Below, in pieces: positions 1-6,745 of a stretch of 9,507 bases of DNA. Source of the stretch: JBAROU01 sp049642385 (GTDB lineage: Bacteria; Chloroflexota; Dehalococcoidia; DSTF01; RBG-16-68-14). The stretch is taken from contig JBAROU010000215.1 in assembly GCA_049642385.1 (NCBI GenBank), positions 1 through 9,507 of the forward strand, given 5' to 3'. Every line of letters begins with the position of its first letter. Positions within the stretch are counted from its first letter, which is position 1. The notes under the pieces were generated by a model, which did no database searches, had not been told where the DNA came from, and saw only the letters and a program-made list of their open reading frames with translations. The position numbers were made by a program, and so were the translations under genes.

Positions 1-1
1 G

Positions 2-1027
2 AGCTCAGCCCAGGAACGCGACCGCTTACTGGCCGCTCTCGATAGCAGCGTCAACGCTGTCCTGGCGGTGGACAGCGAGGGCCAGATCTCGTTCGCCAAC
101 GTGGCAGCCGAGCGCTTGTTCGAGCGGCCCCGCGACGACCTGCTTGGCAATTCCGTTGCCTGGGTGCTGCCGGACGAGCAGGTGATAGACGCCGTACGCC
201 AGAGTCGGCAGGAGGGGCGCGCGGAGACCTGTGTGATCGAACGGCCCGGTCGCCAGTATCTTGAGGTGTTCAGCACGCCGATTATCGGCGGAGACTGGGT
301 CGCGTTACTCATGTTCCACGACATCACAGACGTGAAGCGGACAGAACAGGTACGCCGTGACTTCGTCGCGAACGTCTCTCATGAGCTCCGCACGCCGCTC
401 GCCTCGATCAAATCCGTCATCGAGACGCTTCAGGCCGGTGCCCTGGACGACAAGCGGGCTGCGAAGGACTTCCTCAGGCGCGCAGAGGGGGAGGCCGATC
501 GCCTGGTACAACTCGTGGAGGAGCTGCTCGAGCTGTCGCGGATCGAGGCGGGCGTGGTGCCGCTGGCACGCGAACCGGTGGAGATCGACGCGGTTCTCAA
601 CGAGGCGGTGAACCGCCTGATGCCGCAGGCCATCCGGCGGCAGGTATCGCTCACGCTCGATACGAAGGACGACTTGCCGGCTGTGATCGGTGACGCCACC
701 CGGCTGGAGCGCGTCGCTCTCAATCTCATCCACAATGCGATCAAGTTCACGCCAGCAGGCGGCTCGATCAACGTCTCAGCCAACTACGAAGACAACTCCG
801 TCATCGTACGCGTGCGCGATACCGGGCTGGGCATCGAGCCGGAGCAGTTGCCGCGCATCTTCGAGCGCTTCTACAAGACCGACCGCTCGCGCGAGAGCGT
901 CGGCACGGGCCTCGGGCTGGCGGTCGTCAAGCACACCGTGGAGGCTCACGGCGGTGTCGTCCGCGTGGAGAGCGTGACGAGGCATGGCACCACGTTCAGC
1001 TTCACCCTGCCGATCGCTCACCCTTAG
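2..1027 (+). CDS. phoR: PhoR-type sensor histidine kinase, 5' partial
   Basis: Membrane-linked sensor kinase of a two-component system that would phosphorylate a PhoB/PhoP response regulator under phosphate limitation. The frame is open to the left edge: before the GTG at 68 it reads LLAALDSSVNAVLAV, the usual start of a PAS domain, so the true start and any membrane segments are outside the window. Counting from the GTG at 68, PAS covers about residues 1-90 and the HisKA dimerisation domain follows, with H105 as phospho-acceptor in NVSHELRTPL (codon 380-382). The HATPase domain shows the N box (NLIHNAIKFTP), G1 (DTGLGI), F box (IFERFYKTDRS) and G2 (GTGLGLAVVKH). All catalytic boxes are intact. 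The PhoR assignment rests on domain order plus the downstream pst-phoU genes and Pho boxes; the general kinase call is near certain. The partner regulator is probably just upstream. Confidence 0.93.
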   Translation, partial: SSAQERDRLLAALDSSVNAVLAVDSEGQISFANVAAERLFERPRDDLLGNSVAWVLPDEQVIDAVRQSRQEGRAETCVIERPGRQYLEVFSTPIIGGDWVALLMFHDITDVKRTEQVRRDFVANVSHELRTPLASIKSVIETLQAGALDDKRAAKDFLRRAEGEADRLVQLVEELLELSRIEAGVVPLAREPVEIDAVLNEAVNRLMPQAIRRQVSLTLDTKDDLPAVIGDATRLERVALNLIHNAIKFTPAGGSINVSANYEDNSVIVRVRDTGLGIEPEQLPRIFERFYKTDRSRESVGTGLGLAVVKHTVEAHGGVVRVESVTRHGTTFSFTLPIAHP

Positions 1028-1049
1028 AACGCCCTTAGCGTCGCCCAGC

Positions 1050-1114
1050 GTTTACCTAAGGTTCATCTGTTATTAACTGGCGTCAACTTCATGTTAACCT
1101 CGCGGCGATACGCT
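1050..1114 (+). promoter_or_regulatory. Pho box (five heptamer repeats) with -10
   Basis: Five direct heptamers are seen: GTTTACC (1050), GTTCATC (1061), ATTAACT (1072), GTCAACT (1082) and GTTAACC (1093), with start-to-start steps of 11, 11, 10 and 11 bases. This pitch places each unit on the same face of the helix and matches the known layout of PhoB/PhoP binding sites (11-base direct repeat units). A -10-like TACGCT at 1109-1114 starts 9 bases after the last repeat, the spacing used in activated Pho promoters that lack a good -35. Transcription would start near 1121, giving a leader of about 135 bases before the start at 1258. It would drive the phosphatase remnant and perhaps run on into the genes behind it. 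In the leader I see only a weak 6-bp hairpin around a CCAA loop near 1160-1175. Confidence 0.8.
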
Positions 1115-1257
1115 ACATCACGAGGACATGATCGAACGACGCAAGCAAACACCGGTCGGTCCTCCCAAGAGGGCGGGGTCCGGGAGAAGCGTACACGGGA
1201 TGCGGGGCCCTGATGCGCCTCCATGGACCCTACCCCTTTCCGCCAGAAGGAGGTCAC

Positions 1258-1802
1258 ATGAATCCCACTAGTACGAACGGCATCACTCACGATGACGGAG
1301 CGGCTTCTGCAGACGTCCTGACTAGAGCGCTCGACCGTCTGTTCCGTCTTGACGGTGAGGCCGCCACAGAACTCTTGCTTGTTCGCCACGCCGAGCCCGA
1401 CTCCCATAACCAGGCGTGCGTGGACTCGCCGCTGAGCTCGCACGGCCAATGGCAGGCGCAGCGCCTTGCCGAGCGGCTCCAGAGCACCCCGATCGACGCG
1501 ATCTATGCCTCGGCGACGCGCTGCCCGGGCTCGAACCCGCGCGCACGTTCCGCCGCCGAGTCATCCAGGCGATCGAGGCGGTCCTGGCACACCACCCCAG
1601 CGGTCGGGTGGTGGTCATAACCCACGCCAGCGTAATCAATGCCTATCTGAGCATGCTGCTCGAAGTGCCACGAGACATGTTTTTCCTGCCGGAGCACGGC
1701 TCCATTACTACCGTACGCGCCCTCGGCGACCTGTACGCCGTGCGCAGCGTGAACGACCACTCCCACCTCGTCTCTCCCGTCGATGCTGTTCTGGCGCGAT
1801 AG
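1258..1802 (+). pseudogene. Histidine phosphatase (PGM/SixA-like), internal deletion and frameshift
   Basis: Remnant of a histidine-phosphatase superfamily enzyme. The start ATG at 1258 has an excellent ribosome site, AAGGAGGT at 1247-1254, which is better than the in-frame ATG at 1213. The N-terminal half carries the catalytic LLLVRHAEPD (RHG-type motif with His), then SPLSSHGQWQAQRLAERL and IYASATR. After about 1519-1527 this frame turns to low-complexity Arg/Ser text and stops at 1620. The family continues in another frame as FRRRVIQAIEAVLAHHPSGR, then VVVITHASVINAYLSMLL with the second catalytic His, ending at the TAG at 1800-1802. Between the YAS motif and the RV helix, family members usually have some 70-80 residues including the catalytic acid; here only about 15 remain. 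So the middle is deleted and the frame is broken; a single-base error cannot explain it. It sits directly under a Pho box, so the intact form was probably a phosphate-starvation phosphatase. An assembly error is possible. Confidence 0.75.
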
Positions 1803-2130
1803 GCCGTCGCCGCAATCGACACATCGCGCCCCGTACGAGGAGCGGGACGCGCACGCCGTCGAGCGCCTAGCAGCCACGTCGATGGTGAGCGGCTGCGAGC
1901 GTGCGCTGTTCGACCTGCGTACCTCGCTCGGCGCGGCGACCGACAGCCGCGAGCTGCGCGTGGGCCTCATGGCGGTGGAGCTGCTGGAGTATGTACTGGC
2001 CGAGTGGCGTGAGACGCTGCTCCTGATCCAAGACAGCCCCCGGTCAACGCTGAACGTTTACCAGCTGTTCACTCCCGTTAACGACGCGTTAACCGCCCAA
2101 GCCGTATCGTGGCTTCAAGAACTATATTGA
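1783..2130 (+). CDS. Small hypothetical protein in the Pho locus
   Basis: I do not recognise this 115-residue product. It starts at ATG 1783, overlapping the phosphatase remnant by 20 bases, and stops with TGA at 2128-2130, abutting the pstS ribosome site. No ribosome site is visible before 1783, so translation would depend on coupling; ATG 1882 (82 residues) is an alternative start, also without one. Codon third positions are strongly G/C from 1783 to about 2040, which supports real coding, and weaken after that, where the sequence doubles as the pstS Pho box. The product is soluble, has no clear signal or membrane segment, and is probably mostly helical (RVGLMAVELLEYVLAEWRETLLLI). It may have been translated with the phosphatase when that gene was intact. 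It could also be a chance open frame in GC-rich DNA. Confidence 0.5.
   Translation: MLFWRDRPSPQSTHRAPYEERDAHAVERLAATSMVSGCERALFDLRTSLGAATDSRELRVGLMAVELLEYVLAEWRETLLLIQDSPRSTLNVYQLFTPVNDALTAQAVSWLQELY
2056..2110 (+). promoter_or_regulatory. Pho box (four heptamer repeats) and pstS promoter
   Basis: Four direct heptamers are seen: GTTTACC (2056), GTTCACT (2067), GTTAACG (2077) and GTTAACC (2088), in steps of 11, 10 and 11 bases. The first and last units are identical to those of the box at 1050-1099. A GTCAACG at 2043 may be a further, off-pitch unit. A -10-like TATCGT at 2105-2110 begins 10 bases after the last repeat. A TATATT at 2123-2128 is an alternative but would put the start of transcription inside the ribosome site. 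The box would let the phosphorylated PhoB/PhoP regulator turn on pstS and, by read-through, pstCAB-phoU. The whole site lies inside the 3' coding end of the small gene at 1783-2130. Confidence 0.82.
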
Positions 2131-2146
2131 GGAGGTAGTAACGTTC

Positions 2147-3190
2147 ATGGATGAAACAAACCGGCGGGTGAGGGCAAGCCGCTTCCCCAACACGTTGTTG
2201 CTTGTGGGAGGGATACTGGCACTGGTTCTCACACTGTTCTTCGTCGCCGCATGCGGTGACGGAAACAACGATGATGGGAACACGAACGGAGCGCCTCAGC
2301 CAACGGAGTCCGGCAGCACGGACGGTGACATAAGCGGCCTTACCGGCCGCATTCGCATCGACGGTTCTTCCACCGTCGGGCCCATCTCAGCGGCGGTCGC
2401 CGAGGAATTCATGAAGGTGACCGACACAACCGTCGACGTGGCGATCTCGGGCACGTCCGGCGGCTTCGAAGCCTTCTGCCGGGGGGAGATTCAGGTCAGC
2501 GATGCGTCGCGGCCAATCAAAGACGAGGAAAGGCAGGCTTGCGCCGACGGCGGCATCACCGACGTTATCGAGTTTCAGATCGCCATCGATGCGCTCACTG
2601 TTATTGTGAACCCGGACAACGACTTCGTCGATTGCATGACCGTCGCAGAGCTAGCCAAGGCCTTCAGCACAGATGGCGCAACGACGTGGAGCGACATCCG
2701 TCCCGAGTGGCCCGACGACAAGATCACGTTCTACGTTCCGGGCACGGACTCCGGCACGTTTGACTACTTCACCGAGGCGATCATCGCGGCAACGGACGAA
2801 AACGGCACCCACCGCGGAGATGTCACCGCCTCCGAGGACGACAACGTCCTCGTCCAGGGCATCGAGGGCGATGCCAACTCGATCGGCTACTTCGGCTACG
2901 CGTACTATCAGGAGGCCGGTCAGGGGCTGAAGGCCGTGGCCGTGGACAACGGCGCGGGCTGCGTTGAGCCCTCGACGGAGACAGCGCTGGACGGCTCGTA
3001 CGCCCCGCTCAGTAGGCCGCTCTTCATCTACACGCGCGAGAGCTTCCTGCGCGACAAGCCGGAGGTACGCGAGTTCGTAAGGTACTACTTGGACAACTCG
3101 ACGACGCTGGTGCCGGAGGTTGGCTTCATAACCGAGACCGACGACACGCTCCAGCAGCAGCAGGCCAAGTTGGCACCATTCCTGCAGTAA
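2147..3190 (+). CDS. pstS: Phosphate ABC transporter, phosphate-binding lipoprotein PstS
   Basis: High-affinity phosphate-binding protein that delivers phosphate to the PstCA channel from the outer face of the cytoplasmic membrane. It has 347 residues. The N-terminus has basic residues, a hydrophobic stretch (17-34) and a lipobox FVAAC with C36 as the lipidated cysteine, followed by an acidic and Thr/Ser-rich tether up to about residue 62. Ligand-binding signatures are intact: DGSSTVGP (72-79), SGTSGGFEAF (101-110, phosphate-binding loop), DASRPI (119-124) and PGTDSGTFDYF (198-208). ATG 2147 follows GGAGG at 2131-2135, with an 11-base spacer. It is expressed from the Pho box at 2056-2094 and separated from pstC by a hairpin. 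The lipoprotein form suits a cell without a classical outer-membrane periplasm, or a Gram-positive-like envelope. Confidence 0.97.
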   Translation: MDETNRRVRASRFPNTLLLVGGILALVLTLFFVAACGDGNNDDGNTNGAPQPTESGSTDGDISGLTGRIRIDGSSTVGPISAAVAEEFMKVTDTTVDVAISGTSGGFEAFCRGEIQVSDASRPIKDEERQACADGGITDVIEFQIAIDALTVIVNPDNDFVDCMTVAELAKAFSTDGATTWSDIRPEWPDDKITFYVPGTDSGTFDYFTEAIIAATDENGTHRGDVTASEDDNVLVQGIEGDANSIGYFGYAYYQEAGQGLKAVAVDNGAGCVEPSTETALDGSYAPLSRPLFIYTRESFLRDKPEVREFVRYYLDNSTTLVPEVGFITETDDTLQQQQAKLAPFLQ

Positions 3191-3210
3191 GACGGGATGG
3201 TCGGGCTCGG

Positions 3211-3246
3211 CGGCAGGGACACACACCCTCCCAAGTGTCCCTGCCG
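3211..3246 (+). terminator. Hairpin after pstS (attenuating terminator or mRNA stabiliser)
   Basis: Perfect 12-bp inverted repeat, CGGCAGGGACAC (3211-3222) and GTGTCCCTGCCG (3235-3246), with a 12-base loop. It starts 20 bases after the pstS stop codon and lies before pstC. Only a weak TCTT follows, so it is probably a leaky terminator or a 3' block to mRNA decay. Either would leave more pstS message than pstCAB message, as is common in solute-binding-protein operons. Confidence 0.78.
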
Positions 3247-3306
3247 TCTTGCCCACGGAATCGCATCCGCGTAGTCTCTCATGGGAGATCCGACTAAGAG
3301 GGGTGG

Positions 3307-4272
3307 GTGAAGCGTCCGCTCATGCTACAGGCTTCTGGGATCCCAATCTCACCTGAGGAAGTCCACGCGGCGCTGCGCAAGCGCCGCTTCGGTCGTGTTG
3401 GCGAGTTCGCGATCGTCGGCACGCTTAGCGCCTGCGCGTTCGTATCGTTCGTGACGACCGGGCTGATTATCTACGTGTTGTTCAGCGAATCGCTGACCCT
3501 GTTCCAAAGCATCTCACTCGCCGACTTCTTTTTTCACACCCACTGGCAACCGCTGTTCGAGCCGGTGTCCTTCGGAATCTGGGATCTGGTAGCGGGAACG
3601 CTAAACGTTGTGCTCTGGTCACTCGTGATGGCGGTGCCCATTGGCATGGCGGCGGCGATCTACTTGGGCGAGTACGCCGCTCCCCGCACACGAAAGGTTT
3701 TGAAGCCGATCCTTGAGGCCTTGGCGAGCGTCCCCACCGTGGTCTACGCATATTTCGCGTTGACTGTGGTCACCCCGCAGATCCTGCGCCCCATCTTTGG
3801 CCAGGATATCTCTGTCTTCAACGCGCTGGCAGCCAGCATCATGCTCGCGGTGATGATCCTGCCGACCATCGCGTCTATTTCAGAGGATGCGATGTCGAAC
3901 GTGCCGCGCGACCTTCGTGAAGCAGCGTACGCCTTGGGGGCCACGCGGCTCGAAGTCGCCATACGCGTGGTGGTCCCGGCGGCCCTATCTGGGATCATCG
4001 CGTCGATCCTGCTCAGCATCGCGCGCGTCATCGGCGAAACGATGATTGTCGCGGTCGCGGCCGGCTCCACGCCGAACCTCACCCTGTCGCCGCTCGAGAG
4101 CATCCAGACGATGACGGGCTACATGCTCCAGGTGGCGCTGGGCGACGCCGCGCGCGGCACCATCGATTACCAGACCATCTTCGGGGTCGGCGCCACGCTG
4201 TTCATGATGACCCTCGGATTCAACATCACCGCTCATCTTCTGGTCGCGCGCTTTCGCGAGGTGTACGAGTAA
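3307..4272 (+). CDS. pstC: Phosphate ABC transporter permease PstC
   Basis: One of two membrane subunits forming the phosphate channel with PstA. It has 321 residues, with about six membrane segments (near 35-60, 93-120, 137-160, 168-192, 227-250 and 288-310). The permease coupling loop is present as REAAYALGATRLEVAIRVVVPAALSGI (EAA at 205-207, G211), which contacts the PstB ATPase. A cytoplasmic N-terminus of about 30 residues precedes the first segment. The start is a GTG at 3307 with a purine-rich GAGGGG only 3 bases upstream; ATG 3322, five codons in, is possible but too far from that site. The stop TAA overlaps the next gene's ATG (TAATG), indicating translational coupling to pstA. Confidence 0.96.
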   Translation: MKRPLMLQASGIPISPEEVHAALRKRRFGRVGEFAIVGTLSACAFVSFVTTGLIIYVLFSESLTLFQSISLADFFFHTHWQPLFEPVSFGIWDLVAGTLNVVLWSLVMAVPIGMAAAIYLGEYAAPRTRKVLKPILEALASVPTVVYAYFALTVVTPQILRPIFGQDISVFNALAASIMLAVMILPTIASISEDAMSNVPRDLREAAYALGATRLEVAIRVVVPAALSGIIASILLSIARVIGETMIVAVAAGSTPNLTLSPLESIQTMTGYMLQVALGDAARGTIDYQTIFGVGATLFMMTLGFNITAHLLVARFREVYE

Positions 4273-5150
4273 TGGCAACCGTCCCTGTCAGCCTGCGCGC
4301 AACGGGCGCGGTGGCACGACGACAGCTCATCTCGCGAGCCTCGCGCTGGGTGCTGCTAGCCCTCAGTCTGATCGGCGTCGCCATCCTCGCCTACCTCGTA
4401 TACGACACGGTGGAAAAGGGCGTCACGCGACTGAGTTGGGACTTCCTGACGAGCTACCCGTCGCGCTTTGCCGAGCGAGCTGGCATCCGCTCCGCGATTT
4501 TTGGCACGGGGTGGATCCTGACGGTCACAGTGTTGATTGCGTTTCCTATTGCTATCGGAACCGCTATTTGGATAGAGGAGTTCGCCCCTCGTAATCGACT
4601 GCTGACCCTGGTAAAGCTGAACCTCGCCAACCTCGCTGGCGTACCGAGCATCATCTACGGCATCCTCGGGCTGGCGATCTTCGTGCGCTACCTCGATCTA
4701 GGGCCGAGCGTCCTCGCCGGAGCACTTACTCTGGCGCTGATGATCATCCCGATGACTGTGATCGCCTCGGAGGAGGCGATCAAGCAGGTGCCAAAGAGCA
4801 TCCGGGACGGTTCGCTCGCGCTGGGCGCGACCCAGTGGCAGACGGTGCGCCACCACGTGCTTCCGCAGGCCCTGCCCGGCATGATGACGGGCGTGATCCT
4901 TGGCGTGTCCCGCGCGGCGGGCGAAGCTGCGACGCTGATCATGATAGGCGCGCTGGCGTTTGTTGCGCACGAGCCGGACGGCCTAACCGATAGCTTTACA
5001 ATTGTGCCGATCCAAATCTACGCCTGGACCATCGATCCCCGCCAGGCGTTCCGCGAGAACGCCGCCGCTGCGATTATCGTGCTCATGGTAGGCGTACTCA
5101 GCTTGAACCTAATCGCAGCGATCATCCGAGAACGCTTCCGGCGGGACTAA
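4272..5150 (+). CDS. pstA: Phosphate ABC transporter permease PstA
   Basis: Second membrane subunit of the Pst phosphate channel. It has 292 residues, a short cytoplasmic N-terminus and about six membrane segments (near 25-45, 78-102, 118-140, 147-167, 201-232 and 262-285). The coupling loop reads IRDGSLALGATQWQTVRHHVLPQALPGM (from about residue 177). Here DGS replaces the classical EAA, as is usual in PstA, while the ALGAT core and the L-P motif are kept. ATG 4272 overlaps the pstC stop, and its own TAA at 5148-5150 overlaps the ATG of pstB, so pstC-pstA-pstB look like one translationally coupled unit. Confidence 0.96.
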   Translation: MATVPVSLRATGAVARRQLISRASRWVLLALSLIGVAILAYLVYDTVEKGVTRLSWDFLTSYPSRFAERAGIRSAIFGTGWILTVTVLIAFPIAIGTAIWIEEFAPRNRLLTLVKLNLANLAGVPSIIYGILGLAIFVRYLDLGPSVLAGALTLALMIIPMTVIASEEAIKQVPKSIRDGSLALGATQWQTVRHHVLPQALPGMMTGVILGVSRAAGEAATLIMIGALAFVAHEPDGLTDSFTIVPIQIYAWTIDPRQAFRENAAAAIIVLMVGVLSLNLIAAIIRERFRRD

Positions 5151-6067
5151 TGAGACCACTTGGAATGGAGGGCCAAGACGTGACAGAATTGAAGGTGCGT
5201 GTACCACCAATATTCAAGCGCGAGGATTCGCCCGTGACGGAACTCCCTCCGAGAGCCGACGCGCCCCAGCAGGATGCGGGAGCGAGCGAGTTCGTCCCCC
5301 CGGAGCCTGCCGTCTTCTCGATCCGGAGTCTTTCGTTCTGGTACGGCCAGAAGCAGGCGCTCTCGGACGTTAGTCTCGACATCCCCGTCAATAAGGTCAC
5401 CGCGCTGATTGGACCGTCCGGTTGCGGCAAGAGCACATTGTTGCGCTGCTTGAATCGCATGAACGACTTGATCCCTCACATCCAGGTGGGCGGAGCGGTT
5501 ACGTATCACGGCCAGAACATCTATGCACCGGACATCGATCCTGTGGAGGTACGGCGCCGCATTGGGATGGTCTTCCAGAAGCCGAATCCGTTTCCAAAGT
5601 CGATCTTCGAGAACATCGCCTTCGGCGCGCGCGTGAACGGCCACAAGGGCAGCATGAGCGAGCTGGTCGAGCGTTCACTGCGTCAGGCCGCCCTCTGGGA
5701 TGAAGTGCGTGAGGACCTGAAGAAGTCTGGGTTAGCGCTCTCAGGCGGCCAGCAGCAGCGGCTCTGCATCGCACGCGCGCTGGCGGTCCAACCCGACGTG
5801 ATCTTGATGGACGAGCCGTGTTCCGCCCTCGACCCGATCGCCACCCTCAAGATCGAGGACCTCATCCGTGAGCTCGTCCGCGAGTTCACGATCATCATCG
5901 TCACGCACAACATGCAGCAGGCCGCTCGTGTCTCCGATTACACGGCGTTCCTGCTTGCGGACGAGCATGGCGCCGGCCGCCTTATCGAGTATGGGCCGGC
6001 TGACCAGCTGTTCACGAATCCGAGGGAAAAACGAACCGAGGATTACATCACTGGACGGTTCGGGTAG
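5150..6067 (+). CDS. pstB: Phosphate ABC transporter ATPase PstB
   Basis: Cytoplasmic ATPase that powers phosphate import. From ATG 5150 it has 305 residues. The ABC core starts near residue 55 (FSIRSLSFWYG), and all motifs are intact: Walker A GPSGCGKST (88-96), Q-loop Q143 in MVFQKPNPFPKS (typical of PstB), signature LSGGQQQR (197-204), Walker B VILMDEP (217-223) and switch H253 in VTHN. PstB proteins are usually about 250-260 residues, so the N-terminus carries roughly 45 extra residues rich in Pro, Glu and Asp. Three starts are possible: ATG 5150 (TAATG overlap with pstA), ATG 5165, and GTG 5180. The last has the best ribosome site, GGAGGG at 5167-5172 with a 7-base spacer, and would give 295 residues. 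Even that leaves about 35 extra residues. Confidence 0.96.
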   Translation: MRPLGMEGQDVTELKVRVPPIFKREDSPVTELPPRADAPQQDAGASEFVPPEPAVFSIRSLSFWYGQKQALSDVSLDIPVNKVTALIGPSGCGKSTLLRCLNRMNDLIPHIQVGGAVTYHGQNIYAPDIDPVEVRRRIGMVFQKPNPFPKSIFENIAFGARVNGHKGSMSELVERSLRQAALWDEVREDLKKSGLALSGGQQQRLCIARALAVQPDVILMDEPCSALDPIATLKIEDLIRELVREFTIIIVTHNMQQAARVSDYTAFLLADEHGAGRLIEYGPADQLFTNPREKRTEDYITGRFG

Positions 6068-6073
6068 AATGTC

Positions 6074-6745
6074 ATGGCAGTGACACGCAGCGGCTTCGAA
6101 CGGCAGCTTTCCGGGATACAGGAAGACACGCTCGTCCTGGCGGCAATGGTCAAGTCGGCCATTGAGCGTAGCATCGAGGCGTTGCGTAACCGCGATGTGG
6201 AGCTGGCGCGGCAGGTGATCGCCGACGACCTCAAGGTCAACCGCAAGCGTTACGCCACCGAGGAGACCTGCCTGGAGCTCATCGCGACGCAGCAGCCGCT
6301 CGCCACGGACCTGCGCACGATCGTCGCGGTGCTCTATATCATCGTCGACCTCGAACGCATGGGCGATCACGCCGAGGGCATTGCCAAGGTGGCGCTCATG
6401 CTCACCGATGAGCCGCCGCTGCGGCCGTACACCGACATCCCGCGCATGGCGGAGGTGGCGACGCACATGCTGATGGAGGGCATGGAGGCGTTCAAGAAAC
6501 GAGACGCCAAGCTGGCGCGCGAGATGTGCGATGCGGACGACGAGGTCGACGTGTTGTACGACCAGGTGTATCGGGAGCTGCTGACGATCATGGCGAACGA
6601 TCCGGACACGATCGAGCGGGCGACGCACCTGACGTGGGTGGCGCACAACCTGGAGCGCATCGCTGACCGTGTAACGAACATCTGCGAGCGCGTGGTGTAC
6701 CTGGTCGAAGGCAAGATCGAAGAGCTGAACATCTCCAAGTACTAG
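6074..6745 (+). CDS. phoU: Phosphate signalling complex protein PhoU
   Basis: Negative regulator that links the Pst transporter to the PhoR kinase, keeping the Pho regulon off when phosphate is plentiful. It has 223 residues, the usual length, and is built of two homologous three-helix halves. Each half has the family's metal-binding signature: DLERMGDHAEGIA (92-104) and NLERIADRVTNI (192-203). The start ATG 6074 is 6 bases after the pstB stop; no clear ribosome site is visible, so it probably relies on coupling to pstB. Its TAG stop (6743-6745) shares CTAG with the stop of the convergent hydrolase gene, leaving no space for a terminator between them. Confidence 0.95.
   Translation: MAVTRSGFERQLSGIQEDTLVLAAMVKSAIERSIEALRNRDVELARQVIADDLKVNRKRYATEETCLELIATQQPLATDLRTIVAVLYIIVDLERMGDHAEGIAKVALMLTDEPPLRPYTDIPRMAEVATHMLMEGMEAFKKRDAKLAREMCDADDEVDVLYDQVYRELLTIMANDPDTIERATHLTWVAHNLERIADRVTNICERVVYLVEGKIEELNISKY

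Noticed and set aside
1021..1040. CCCTTAG repeated twice at the phoR stop, with a small ACGC/GCGT stem
   Set aside because: The stem is only 4 bp with no T-run; it is too weak to call a terminator.
1258..1802. Programmed frameshift in the phosphatase
   Set aside because: The middle part of the protein is missing, not just a frame change, and there is no slippery heptamer at the switch.
2651..3256. Open frame of 201 codons antisense to pstS
   Set aside because: It lies over the conserved pstS code and has no ribosome site or recognisable motif.
5741..6646. Open frame of about 300 codons on the - strand across pstB and phoU
   Set aside because: It is antisense to two intact, well-conserved genes, and its His/Arg/Leu-rich product is the usual shadow in GC-rich DNA.
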